DNA of 64,000 bases from Steroidobacteraceae bacterium (GTDB taxonomy: Bacteria; Pseudomonadota; Gammaproteobacteria; Steroidobacterales; Steroidobacteraceae). The notes beneath the pieces were generated by a model that worked only from the letters and a program-made list of their open reading frames with translations, was not told the DNA's origin and ran no database searches. The DNA lies in NCBI GenBank assembly GCA_041395505.1, contig JAWLAG010000001.1, positions 1,240,001-1,304,000 on the forward strand, given 5' to 3'. This document shows positions 35,797-46,470 of this stretch, in pieces (the first letter of the stretch is position 1; each line of letters starts with the position of its first letter). A program made the translations under genes and the position numbers.

Positions 35797-36784
35797 AGCC
35801 GACAGCGCCGCGCGTATCGGCCGCGGCCGATGGCGCAAGGCCCTGCTGCGCCTGGCGCTGAGCGCTGCCTTTCTGCTTGTGCTGTTCGCCTTCGTCCCTT
35901 TTGGCGAGGTCGCGGCCGCCATGTCGCGCGTTGCCTGGCCAATCTGGGTCGCCGCCATTCCCACCTACCTCGCGCTGCACCTGATCGGTGTCATCAAGTG
36001 GCGAGTGCTCAACAACGCCGCGGGTGCGCAACTTTCGTTCACCGTGGCACTGCGCGCCTACTACGCGGGACTGTTCGGCAACACCATCATGCCCTCCATC
36101 ATCGGTGGCGATGTGCTGCGCGCCGCCATCGCCTTCAATCGCGTGCACTCGCGCACGGCGTTGATCTTCGGCAGCGCACTGGATCGCGGCCTCGATTTTC
36201 TGGGCTTGCTCGCGCTGGCGGGCCTGGGTGCACTGTTTGCTCCGCAGGCGCTCGATCCGCGCAGTCGCCAGGTTTTCCTGTGGGTGGTGCTGTTACTGGC
36301 CTGCGCAATGGCGATCGGCGCCCTCGCGTTCTGGTCGATATTGCGCCTTGGCGGTATCCGGCGCCTGCGGCGACATCTGGTCCGCCTGCGGCAGGCATTG
36401 CGTTCCGCGGCCGGCGCGCCGGCTGCCGTTGCGGGCGCCTTCGTACTGGGGCTGCTGTTGCAGTCGCTCCTGGTGCTGTTCAACGCCTGGCTCGGCCGGC
36501 AGATCGGCATCGAAATCCCGCTCTACGTCTGGTTCTTCGTCTGGCCGCTCGCCAAACTCGCGGGAATTGCGCCCACGCAAAATGGCATCGGTGTGCGTGA
36601 GGCTGCCCAGGTCGCCCTGTTCGCACCATTTGGCGTCGGTGCGGCGGCAGCGTTTGGCACTGGTCTGGTGTTCGAGGTGATCATCATCGTTGGCGGCCTC
36701 ATGGCCGGGATCCTGGCCTGGCTGCTCGGCCTCGCATACAAGGCAAAGACCCGATCGACAGCGCTACCGCAGCCGCCGCTTTGA
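35789..36784 (+). CDS. Flippase-like membrane protein (lysylphosphatidylglycerol synthase TM region / UPF0104 family)
   Basis: A 331-residue protein with about eight membrane segments, typical of the LPG_synthase_TM family (AglD/MprF-N-like). The conserved FGNTIMPSIIGGDVLRA and PTQNGIGVREAAQVALF elements are present. It lacks the catalytic lysyl-transfer domain of MprF, so it is not an aminoacyl-PG synthase. In archaea and bacteria such proteins accompany polyprenyl-sugar enzymes and may flip the loaded carrier. GTG start 35789 overlaps the GT2 gene. It is the last gene of the cassette, ending just before the tRNA-Leu promoter. Confidence 0.83.
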   Translation: MTEADSAARIGRGRWRKALLRLALSAAFLLVLFAFVPFGEVAAAMSRVAWPIWVAAIPTYLALHLIGVIKWRVLNNAAGAQLSFTVALRAYYAGLFGNTIMPSIIGGDVLRAAIAFNRVHSRTALIFGSALDRGLDFLGLLALAGLGALFAPQALDPRSRQVFLWVVLLLACAMAIGALAFWSILRLGGIRRLRRHLVRLRQALRSAAGAPAAVAGAFVLGLLLQSLLVLFNAWLGRQIGIEIPLYVWFFVWPLAKLAGIAPTQNGIGVREAAQVALFAPFGVGAAAAFGTGLVFEVIIIVGGLMAGILAWLLGLAYKAKTRSTALPQPPL

Positions 36785-36789
36785 TCCGC

Positions 36790-36795
36790 TATAAT
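36790..36795 (+). promoter_or_regulatory. Consensus -10 element TATAAT of the tRNA-Leu / tig unit
   Basis: A perfect TATAAT lies 28 bases before the first base of tRNA-Leu, in the short gap after the membrane protein gene. No good -35 is seen at 16-18 bases upstream. Transcription would start near 36802. Confidence 0.55.
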
Positions 36796-36823
36796 TACCG
36801 GTTTACCGGGGCGACTCTGTCAC

Positions 36824-36908
36824 GCGAAAGTGGCGGAACTGGTAGACGCGCTGGATTTAGGTTCCAGTGGGGTAACCCGTGAGAGTTCGAGTCTCTCCTT
36901 TCGCACCA
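36824..36908 (+). tRNA. tRNA-Leu (anticodon TAG)
   Basis: 85 bases, class II tRNA with a long variable arm, acceptor stem GCGAAAG/CTTTCGC, anticodon loop TTTAGGT (TAG), encoded CCA. It lies 14 bp before tig and is probably co-transcribed with it, which would require processing at both tRNA ends. Confidence 0.97.
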
Positions 36909-36922
36909 TCGAGGAAGTTTCA

Positions 36923-38233
36923 ATGCAGGTTTCGGTAACCGCGACTGGCGGTCTCGAGCGCAGGCTCGAGGTGGCTGTACCGGCGGCACAGGTTTCGGAT
37001 CAGGTCGAAGCCCGGCTCAAGCGTCTGGCGCGCACGGCGCGCATCAAAGGCTTCCGTCCGGGCAAGGCCCCGCTCGCGATCATTCGCCAGCAATATGGTG
37101 CACAGGTGCACTCCGAGGTCATCGACGATCTCGTGCGCACGAGCCTCAATGAGGCGCTCGACAAGGAAAACCTGCGACCGGCCGCCGGACCGCGGATCGA
37201 GCCGAAGTCCATGTCGCCAGGGAGTGACCTCGAATACGTTGCGACCTTCGAAGTGCTGCCGGATGTCACGCTCGCGCCGGCCGAGGATCTCGCCATTGCG
37301 CGCCCGAGTGCATCGATCACCGACCAGGACATCACCGATATGGTCGAGAATCTTCGCAGCCAGCGTCCGGTGTTCACCGAGGTGGCTCGCAATGCGGCCG
37401 GCAATGATCGCGTCACGGTCGACTATCACGGAACCATCGACGGGCAGCCGTTCAAGGGGAGCGAGGCGAGCGATGTGCCGTTCGTGCTCGGTACCGGGCG
37501 GTTGTTGAAGGAGCTCGAGGACGCTGTTCAGGGCGCCGCGGCTGGCGAGCGGCGCGAGGCGAGCGTCCAATATCCCGACGACTACAGCAATCAGGATGTG
37601 GCGGGCAAGAGCGCCCATTTCACGATCACTGTGAAGAAAGTCGAGGAGCAGAGTTTGCCGCCACTCGATGAGGCATTCTGCAAGGCTTTCGGTGTGGCGG
37701 ACGGCAACATCGAGGCGCTACGCACCGAGGTGCGCCAGAGCATGGAGCGCGAGCTGGCACAGGCGATCCGTAACCGGCTGCGTGCCGCGGTGATGGATGC
37801 ATTGGTTGCCGCCAATCCGATCGAGCTGCCGACCAGCATGGTCGAGCAGTCGATACAGGACTTGCAGATCGACATGGCGCGTCGGCTCAACATTCGCGAC
37901 GCTGCGCAATTGCCGGGTCGCGAACCTTTCGTCGAGCCCGCGCGCCGGCGCGTGGCGCTTGGGCTGATCCTCGGCGAAATCATCCGTCGCGAGAATCTCG
38001 CCGCGGCGCCGCAGCGCGTGGCGGCGCGGATCGAGGAAATCGCGAGCGCCTACCCGGAGCCGCAGCAGGTACGCAAGTTCTATGCCGACAACCGGGAGGC
38101 CATGCGGCAGGTAGAGTCTTCCGTACTTGAGGAACAGGTCATCGACTGGCTTGTCGAACGCGCCAGAATATCCGACCAGCCGGCCAGTTTTCGCGAACTG
38201 ACGGGCTTTGGCCGAACCGAGGAAAACGCATGA
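36923..38233 (+). CDS. tig: Trigger factor
   Basis: Ribosome-bound chaperone and prolyl isomerase for nascent chains. The N-terminal ribosome-binding domain carries GFRPGKAP (about residues 42-49). The FKBP-type domain spans about 150-240 (VTVDYHGTIDGQPFKG) and the C-terminal arms complete the protein. Length is 436 residues (E. coli 432). ATG 36923 has a strong GAGGAAG site directly after tRNA-Leu. The stop overlaps clpP as ATGA, coupling folding and proteolysis genes. Confidence 0.97.
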   Translation: MQVSVTATGGLERRLEVAVPAAQVSDQVEARLKRLARTARIKGFRPGKAPLAIIRQQYGAQVHSEVIDDLVRTSLNEALDKENLRPAAGPRIEPKSMSPGSDLEYVATFEVLPDVTLAPAEDLAIARPSASITDQDITDMVENLRSQRPVFTEVARNAAGNDRVTVDYHGTIDGQPFKGSEASDVPFVLGTGRLLKELEDAVQGAAAGERREASVQYPDDYSNQDVAGKSAHFTITVKKVEEQSLPPLDEAFCKAFGVADGNIEALRTEVRQSMERELAQAIRNRLRAAVMDALVAANPIELPTSMVEQSIQDLQIDMARRLNIRDAAQLPGREPFVEPARRRVALGLILGEIIRRENLAAAPQRVAARIEEIASAYPEPQQVRKFYADNREAMRQVESSVLEEQVIDWLVERARISDQPASFRELTGFGRTEENA

Positions 38234-38856
38234 AAGAACAGGCCCTTAACCTGGTACCCATCGTTGTCGAACAGACCGCCCGCGGCGAGCGCGCCTACGA
38301 CATCTATTCGCGGCTCCTCAAGGAGCGCGTCATCTTCGTCGTCGGTCCGGTCGAGGATCACATGGCCAACCTGATCGTTGCCCAGCTTCTTTTCCTGGAA
38401 TCGGAAAATCCGGAAAAAGACATCGCGCTATATATCAATTCGCCTGGCGGATCGGTGAGCGCGGGCCTCGCGGTTTATGACACCATGCAATTCATTCGCC
38501 CGGATGTGAGCACCATCTGTGTCGGCATGGCCGCGAGCATGGGTGCTGTCCTGCTCGCCGGCGGCGAGAAGGGCAAGCGCTACATGCTGCCCAATTCCCG
38601 CGCCATGATTCACCAGCCCTGGGGCGGGTTCCAGGGTCAGGCCACGGACATCGGCATCCAGGCCCAGGAAATGATGCGCACGCGCGAGCGACTTAACGAA
38701 ATCCTCTCGCGCCACACCGGCCAGCCCATCGAAAAGATCAAAACCGACACTGAACGGGACAACTTCATGGGTGGCCGTGAAGCCATCGACTACGGGCTCG
38801 TTGACCAGATTCTCGACAAACGGGCGCACGAGGCCCAGACGGGTTCTGCGACCTAG
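38230..38856 (+). CDS. clpP: ATP-dependent Clp protease proteolytic subunit
   Basis: Serine protease that forms the tetradecameric chamber used by ClpX and ClpA. Catalytic triad Ser103 (GMAASMGAV), His128 (MIHQPWGG) and Asp177 (DTERDNF). Length is 208 residues including the usual short propeptide. The start overlaps the tig stop. clpX follows after 138 bp that hold a promoter-like sequence. Confidence 0.97.
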   Translation: MKEQALNLVPIVVEQTARGERAYDIYSRLLKERVIFVVGPVEDHMANLIVAQLLFLESENPEKDIALYINSPGGSVSAGLAVYDTMQFIRPDVSTICVGMAASMGAVLLAGGEKGKRYMLPNSRAMIHQPWGGFQGQATDIGIQAQEMMRTRERLNEILSRHTGQPIEKIKTDTERDNFMGGREAIDYGLVDQILDKRAHEAQTGSAT

Positions 38857-38873
38857 GTAGCAAATACGTAGAA

Positions 38874-38891
38874 CCTTTGGTTGTACAAAGG
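38874..38891. repeat. Inverted repeat in the clpP-clpX gap
   Basis: CCTTTG (38874-38879) and CAAAGG (38886-38891) around GTTGTA. It may form a small hairpin after clpP. There is no T-run, so it is not a standard terminator; an operator or attenuator role is possible. Confidence 0.3.
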
Positions 38892-38910
38892 CTTAGCATT
38901 GGCCAGGTCT

Positions 38911-38940
38911 TTGCGCCCGGCTTCCCGTACATGCTATAAG
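38911..38940 (+). promoter_or_regulatory. Possible sigma-70 promoter for clpX
   Basis: TTGCGC (38911-38916), an 18-base spacer and TATAAG (38935-38940), about 55 bases before the clpX ATG. It would give clpX expression independent of tig-clpP. Confidence 0.42.
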
Positions 38941-38994
38941 AGCGCCACAATACAGGCTTCAGCCTGCCTCGCAGGCTAGGGGTGGCTTGGAAAC

Positions 38995-40317
38995 ATGACC
39001 GAAGATTCGCGCGGGCGCCACGACGACGGCAAGCTGCTTTACTGCTCGTTCTGCGGCAAGAGCCAGCATGAGGTTCGCAAACTCATTGCGGGCCCCTCGG
39101 TGTTCGTTTGCGACGAATGCGTCGAGTTGTGCAACGACATCATTCGCGAGGAGCTCGAAGATCGTGCCGAGCGGGCGCGCGACAAGCTTCCAAAGCCACA
39201 GGAAATCAAGAAGGTCCTCGACGACTACGTCATCGGCCAGGAGCGCGCCAAGAAGGTGCTGGCGGTTGCGGTCTACAACCACTACAAGCGTTTGCAGACG
39301 CGCAGCGGCAGTACGCCGCGCGCCAAGGACGAAGTCGAGATCGCCAAGAGCAACATCCTGCTGATCGGCCCGACCGGCTGCGGCAAGACCCTGTTGGCCG
39401 AAACGTTGGCCCGCCTGCTCAACGTGCCGTTCACCATTGCGGATGCCACGACCCTCACCGAGGCCGGCTACGTGGGCGAGGATGTCGAGAACATCATCCA
39501 GAAGCTCCTGCAGAAGTGCGACTACGACGTCGAGAAAGCGCAGACCGGCATCGTCTACATCGACGAAATCGACAAGATTTCGCGCAAGTCGGACAACCCT
39601 TCTATCACGCGCGACGTTTCCGGCGAGGGCGTGCAGCAGGCATTGCTCAAGCTCATCGAGGGCACGGTCGCCTCGGTGCCGCCGCAGGGCGGGCGCAAAC
39701 ATCCGCAGCAGGAGTTCCTGCAGGTCGACACCAGCAACATCCTGTTCATCTGTGGCGGCGCATTCGCGGGCCTCGAGAAAATCATCCTCAACCGCACCCA
39801 GCAGAGCGGCATCGGGTTTACCTCCAAGGTGCGCGAGACCAACGCCAAGCGCCAGGGGAGCGACCTGTTCCATGAAGTCGAGCCGGAGGACCTGATCAAA
39901 TTCGGCCTGATACCCGAATTCGTCGGCCGCCTGCCGGTCGTGGCCACGCTCGATGAACTCGACGAAGAGGCGCTGGTATCCATCCTGACCACGCCCAAGA
40001 ACGCATTGACCAAGCAGTACAAGCGACTGCTCGACATGGAAGGCGTCGATCTCGAGTTCCGCGATGACGCCCTGAAGGCCATTGCCCGCAAGGCGATGGA
40101 ACGCAAGACAGGCGCTCGTGGCCTTCGCACCATACTCGAGAACGTCCTGCTCGAGAGCATGTACGATCTGCCGTCATTGAAGGGTGTCGAGAAGGTCGTG
40201 GTCGATGATTCGGTCATCGAAGGCCACAACAAGCCCTATATCGTCTATCGCTCCGACGAGTCTCGCGCGGCGGCTGACGACGTGCCGCGCCGGGCGTCGG
40301 GCACGGGCAGCGCCTAG
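38995..40317 (+). CDS. clpX: ATP-dependent Clp protease ATP-binding subunit
   Basis: AAA+ unfoldase that feeds substrates to ClpP. The N-terminal zinc-binding domain has Cys17, Cys20, Cys39 and Cys42. Walker A is GPTGCGKT (about 125-132), Walker B is in IVYIDEIDKI, and the ClpP-docking IGF loop is in QSGIGFTSKVRE. Length is 440 residues (E. coli 424). lon follows 126 bp downstream behind its own heat-shock promoter. Confidence 0.97.
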   Translation: MTEDSRGRHDDGKLLYCSFCGKSQHEVRKLIAGPSVFVCDECVELCNDIIREELEDRAERARDKLPKPQEIKKVLDDYVIGQERAKKVLAVAVYNHYKRLQTRSGSTPRAKDEVEIAKSNILLIGPTGCGKTLLAETLARLLNVPFTIADATTLTEAGYVGEDVENIIQKLLQKCDYDVEKAQTGIVYIDEIDKISRKSDNPSITRDVSGEGVQQALLKLIEGTVASVPPQGGRKHPQQEFLQVDTSNILFICGGAFAGLEKIILNRTQQSGIGFTSKVRETNAKRQGSDLFHEVEPEDLIKFGLIPEFVGRLPVVATLDELDEEALVSILTTPKNALTKQYKRLLDMEGVDLEFRDDALKAIARKAMERKTGARGLRTILENVLLESMYDLPSLKGVEKVVVDDSVIEGHNKPYIVYRSDESRAAADDVPRRASGTGSA

Positions 40318-40353
40318 GCTTGTGTCGGCGGAAGCCCGGCGGCTCCCGACCTG

Positions 40354-40382
40354 CTTGAAATCAGACCTGGTTAACCCCATTT
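40354..40382 (+). promoter_or_regulatory. Sigma-32 (heat-shock) promoter of lon
   Basis: CTTGAAA (40354-40360), a 14-base spacer and CCCCATTT (40375-40382). This matches the RpoH consensus CTTGAAA-N11-16-CCCCATnT at every defined position. It lies about 60 bases before the lon GTG start in the clpX-lon gap. lon is a classical sigma-32 target, so the assignment is well supported. Confidence 0.85.
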
Positions 40383-40443
40383 TGCAGGGAGCCGTGTACA
40401 GTTTGGGCTGTCGCGGTGCCCTATTTGCCATGAGGCCAATTGC

Positions 40444-42873
<2,430 letters not shown>

Positions 42874-42915
42874 GGCACGGTCATTTTCCAGCTGGTCTCG
42901 CGGCATTTTTTCCAC

Positions 42916-42921
42916 TAGAAT
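42916..42921 (+). promoter_or_regulatory. -10 element TAGAAT of the tRNA-Val/tRNA-Asp unit
   Basis: TAGAAT followed by the GC-rich discriminator GCGCGCCC, about 50 bases before tRNA-Val. The GC discriminator is typical of stringently controlled stable-RNA promoters. The -35 region is poorly matched. Confidence 0.5.
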
Positions 42922-42971
42922 GCGCGCCCTCGTTCGCAGCGGCGCTGAATTTCCGTTAACTTCGCGGGTTT

Positions 42972-43046
42972 GGGTGCTTAGCTCAGCGGTAGAGCGTCGC
43001 CCTTACAAGGCGAATGTCGGGGGTTCGATCCCCTCAGCACCCACCA
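42972..43046 (+). tRNA. tRNA-Val (anticodon TAC)
   Basis: 75 bases, acceptor stem GGGTGCT/AGCACCC, anticodon loop CTTACAA (TAC), encoded CCA. Paired with tRNA-Asp as in Pseudomonas downstream of lon. Confidence 0.97.
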
Positions 43047-43067
43047 ATTGGGGAGCGCCATCGAAAC

Positions 43068-43144
43068 GGAGCGGTAGTTCAGTCGGTTAGAATACCGGCC
43101 TGTCACGCCGGGGGTCGCGGGTTCGAGTCCCGTCCGCTCCGCCA
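43068..43144 (+). tRNA. tRNA-Asp (anticodon GTC)
   Basis: 77 bases, acceptor stem GGAGCGG/CCGCTCC, anticodon loop CTGTCAC (GTC), discriminator G and encoded CCA. It ends 15 bases before the ppiD start. Confidence 0.97.
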
Positions 43145-43159
43145 ATTTGAAAGAAGCCG

Positions 43160-45070
43160 ATGCTGCAAAGTCTGAACGACGCCCTGAAGCGCCATCGCTG
43201 GCTCTCAGCCATCCTGCTTGGGGCCATCGCCATGTTCTTCGTGGTCTGGGGCGCCTACGGCGTGGTCAACATGGATTTCTTCAGCCGTGCGGACGAAGCA
43301 GCGCGGGTCAATGGCGTCTCCGTCCCGCGGGCCGAGGCCGTGCGCGCCTGGCAGGACCAGCAATCGCAGTGGCAGCGCTTCTTCGGCGGCGAAATCCCCG
43401 CAGAGCGCCAGGCCGAGATCAAGAACTCGGTGCTGGAGGGCCTCGTGCGACGAGCGCTCATCAAGGAGCGTGCGACGGATCTCGGCTATCGAGTCTCGCC
43501 GCAGCGACTGCGCGAGGCCATCCTGCGCGAGCCGGCGTTCCAGGTCGATGGCAAGTACAATGCCGATGTGGCGCGCGCGCGCCTGGCGCAGGCCGGCATC
43601 AGCGAATCGCAGTACGAGCGCGAAGTCGAAGAGTCGCTCCTGCGTGGCCAGCTCGAAGGGGGAATGCGTGTGTCGGCATTCATCACGCCGACCGAACTCG
43701 CGAGGATATTCGCGCTCGAGGACGAGCAACGCGAGATCAGCTACCTCGAACTGCCATACGACAAATTCACGGGCGATGGCAAGGTCGACGAAGCCGACAT
43801 CAGGAAACGCTACGAGGCGGAGCAGCAGCGTTTTCTGACTCCCGAGTCAGTCAAGCTCGAATACGCCGAATTGCGCCTCGATGAGGTCAAGGCGCAGGTC
43901 AAACTCGCCGACGGTGCGCTCGAGAAGTACTACGCCGACAATCGCGACAAGTTCGTCGAGCCTGAGCGACGCAAGGCGCGGCATATCCTGATCAAGGTTG
44001 CCGAGGCCAAGGACGATGCGGCGGCCAAGGCACGAGCCGAGAAGCTGCTGGCCGAAGTCAAGGGTGGTGCCGATTTCGCGGAACTCGCGCGAGCGAACTC
44101 CGATGATGGCGGCTCCGCCGCGCAAGGAGGCGATCTGGGCTGGGCGGAACGCAGCTATTTCGTAGGGCCATTCTCCGATGCTCTGTTCGCCATGCAGCCA
44201 GGCGAAATCCGCGGGCCCATCAAGACCCAGTTCGGCTATCACATCATCAAGCTCGAAGAGATTCAGCCCGAGAGGGGAAAGAGTTTCGACGCGGCGCGGC
44301 CCGAGATCGAGGCCCGGTTGCGTGAGCAGGAAGCCGCCGATGTATTCGGCGATCGCCAGGAGGCGATCCAGCACGAGCTCGAGTCCGGCAATTCAAAACT
44401 GGCGGATGTGGCCGCGAGCAACGGCATGCGCGTGGAAGTCGTCGACGAATATCTCAAGGGCGCGGGTGGCGGAAGCCTCGGTGCGGATCGCGACCTCAAT
44501 GAGCTCGTCTTCAGCGATGCGGTACTCAACCAGGGGCGCATCGGTGGGCCCGTGTTCCTTGGCGATGACCGCATGATACTGGTGAAGGTGACCCTGCATC
44601 GCAAGCCCGAACCGCGCGCTCTCGACACCGTCGCCAACGAGATCAAGGCCGAGATATTGCGCGAACGCGGCACGGCCTCGGCACTCGCCGCCGCCCGGCA
44701 GACCGTGGCGCGACTTTCCGCGGGCCAACCATTCGCGGATTCGGCCAAAGCGCTCGGGGTCGAGGCTGAGCCGGCACGTTTCATCGGCCGGGCTGATCCC
44801 GCGGTGCCCGCCAAGATCCGCGAGTTGGTCTTTCAGCAGGCTCGTCCCGACGGCAAGCCTCGTTACTTCAGCGTCGAGCTCGACAACGGCGGGGCCGCGG
44901 TCGTGCAATTCAGCGCCGTACGCGCCGAACCAAGCGCCGCTGACGGCGCATTGCGGGCTCAGCATGCCGAAGAAATGTTGCGTCGCCACGCCGAAGCTGA
45001 TGCGGCGGCTTACCTCGAAGAAGCACGGCGCCAGGCACAAGTCACAATTCGCCCCGACGCCTTCAATTAG
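43160..45070 (+). CDS. ppiD: SurA N-terminal domain / PpiD-type periplasmic folding factor
   Basis: Inner-membrane-anchored periplasmic chaperone that meets proteins leaving the Sec translocon. Order in 636 residues: short cytoplasmic N-terminus, one membrane segment (about 14-35), SurA-like N-terminal chaperone domain, parvulin-type prolyl isomerase domain (about 265-370; RRKARHILIKV, GGDLGWAERSYFVGPFSDALF, TQFGYHIIKLEEI) and a C-terminal domain. The GAAAGAAG ribosome site lies directly after tRNA-Asp. lon-tRNA-tRNA-ppiD order matches Pseudomonas apart from the missing hupB. Confidence 0.93.
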   Translation: MLQSLNDALKRHRWLSAILLGAIAMFFVVWGAYGVVNMDFFSRADEAARVNGVSVPRAEAVRAWQDQQSQWQRFFGGEIPAERQAEIKNSVLEGLVRRALIKERATDLGYRVSPQRLREAILREPAFQVDGKYNADVARARLAQAGISESQYEREVEESLLRGQLEGGMRVSAFITPTELARIFALEDEQREISYLELPYDKFTGDGKVDEADIRKRYEAEQQRFLTPESVKLEYAELRLDEVKAQVKLADGALEKYYADNRDKFVEPERRKARHILIKVAEAKDDAAAKARAEKLLAEVKGGADFAELARANSDDGGSAAQGGDLGWAERSYFVGPFSDALFAMQPGEIRGPIKTQFGYHIIKLEEIQPERGKSFDAARPEIEARLREQEAADVFGDRQEAIQHELESGNSKLADVAASNGMRVEVVDEYLKGAGGGSLGADRDLNELVFSDAVLNQGRIGGPVFLGDDRMILVKVTLHRKPEPRALDTVANEIKAEILRERGTASALAAARQTVARLSAGQPFADSAKALGVEAEPARFIGRADPAVPAKIRELVFQQARPDGKPRYFSVELDNGGAAVVQFSAVRAEPSAADGALRAQHAEEMLRRHAEADAAAYLEEARRQAQVTIRPDAFN

Positions 45071-45094
45071 TCATCGCCGACTGGGGAGGCGCGC

Positions 45095-46408
45095 ATGACG
45101 GCAACCACCAGCAAACCTCGATTGGCACTGCATTGGCAGATTCTGCTGGCGCTGTTGCTGGCAGTGGTGGTCGGGTCGCTGGTCGGTGAGAAAGGCCAGG
45201 TTTTCGGCATCACCTGGCTCGCGATCTTCGGTTTTGTCGGGCAGTTGTTCCTCAATGCCCTGAAGATGCTCATCGTGCCCCTCATATCGTCGTCGATGAT
45301 CATCGGCATCGCCGGCATCGGACGCAGTGGCGCGCTCGGGCGGCTCGGCGGCCGGACGCTCGGACTCTACGCACTGAGTGGTGCCCTTGCCGTCATCGTC
45401 GGGCTCACCATCGTCAATCTCGTCTCGCCCGGCATCGTGGCAGGCGAGCCGGCGCGCAACGTCCTCTCGCTCGAGGCGGATCAGGAGCGGTTGCAGCAGA
45501 GCATTGCCGGTCGCGGTGCCGGTGATGTCGTGCAGATTCTGGTTCGCGCGATACCGCCCAACGTATTTGAAGCCGCATCCGATAACGCCCAGATGCTTGG
45601 CCTCATCGTATTCAGCCTGCTGTTCGGCTATTTCCTCACAAGAATCGACGAAGACGACGCCCAGCCCGTATTTCGTTTCTGGAAGGGCGTGTTCGCGGTG
45701 ATGATGCACATCACCGACCTGGTGATGCGCTTTGCGCCGGTCGGCGTTTTCGCCCTGGTCGCGCAGGTTGCTGCGCGTAGCGGTTTCGCGGCGGCGCAGC
45801 CCCTCGTTCTCTTCGCCCTCTGTGTGCTCGGCGGGCTGTTGTTTCACGCCTTGGTGACACTGCCGCTGCTGGTGCGCTGGCTGGGCCGCGTGTCTCCGCT
45901 GCCGCTTTATCGCGCGGTCAGTCCAGCGCTCTTGACCGCATTTTCCACGGCTTCCTCTTCGGCGGCCTTGCCTGTCACCATGAGTTGTCTTGAGGAGCGG
46001 GCGGGCGTGTCCAACAAGGTCACGAGTTTCGTGGCGCCGCTCGGTGCGACCATCAACATGAACGGCACGGCACTGTATGAATGCGCCGCCGTTATTTTCA
46101 TTGCCCAGGCGTATGGGATCGACATGAGTCTCGCCCAGCAGATCCTGGTGGTGCTGTTGGCGCTTGTCACATCAATCGGCGTGGCCGGCATTCCCGCTGC
46201 ATCGCTGGTCGCGATCGCGGTCATCCTGCAGGCGCTGCATCTTCCCGCCGAGGCGATGGCCTTGTTGTTCGTGTTCGATCGCCCGCTCGATATGGCGCGC
46301 ACCGCAATCAACGTACTGGGTGACTCGGCCGCGGCGGTCATCGTCGCGCGCAGCGACGGCGAGTCCTGGGTGTTGAGCGATGGGGCGAAAGAGGACGCTG
46401 TTACGTAG
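45095..46408 (+). CDS. Dicarboxylate/amino acid:cation symporter (SDF/GltP family)
   Basis: Inner-membrane secondary transporter of 437 residues with the family's eight membrane segments and two re-entrant hairpins. Substrate-binding signatures are visible: the serine-rich hairpin STASSSAALPVTM, NMNGTALYE, the second hairpin GIPAAS and DRPLDMARTAINVLGDSAAA. It probably takes up glutamate, aspartate or C4-dicarboxylates with sodium or protons; the exact substrate cannot be told. Strong GGGGAGG ribosome site. Confidence 0.9.
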   Translation: MTATTSKPRLALHWQILLALLLAVVVGSLVGEKGQVFGITWLAIFGFVGQLFLNALKMLIVPLISSSMIIGIAGIGRSGALGRLGGRTLGLYALSGALAVIVGLTIVNLVSPGIVAGEPARNVLSLEADQERLQQSIAGRGAGDVVQILVRAIPPNVFEAASDNAQMLGLIVFSLLFGYFLTRIDEDDAQPVFRFWKGVFAVMMHITDLVMRFAPVGVFALVAQVAARSGFAAAQPLVLFALCVLGGLLFHALVTLPLLVRWLGRVSPLPLYRAVSPALLTAFSTASSSAALPVTMSCLEERAGVSNKVTSFVAPLGATINMNGTALYECAAVIFIAQAYGIDMSLAQQILVVLLALVTSIGVAGIPAASLVAIAVILQALHLPAEAMALLFVFDRPLDMARTAINVLGDSAAAVIVARSDGESWVLSDGAKEDAVT

Positions 46409-46436
46409 CGACGCGCTGCATTCTTGGAGCTCCGTG

Positions 46437-46454
46437 GCGCGCATCCCTGCGCGC
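46437..46454. terminator. Inverted repeat between convergent symporter and mscS genes
   Basis: GCGCGC (46437-46442) and GCGCGC (46449-46454) around ATCCCT, placed between two gene ends. It could terminate transcription from both sides. Only two T residues follow, so the evidence is weak. Confidence 0.35.
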
Positions 46455-46470
46455 GCTTCCGCCCAGAGCG

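Noticed and set aside
30954..36908. Possible integrative element between the tRNA-Lys and tRNA-Leu genes
   Set aside because: No integrase, no repeated tRNA 3' end at the far side, and GC content stays close to that of the flanks, so the block is treated as ordinary accessory genes.
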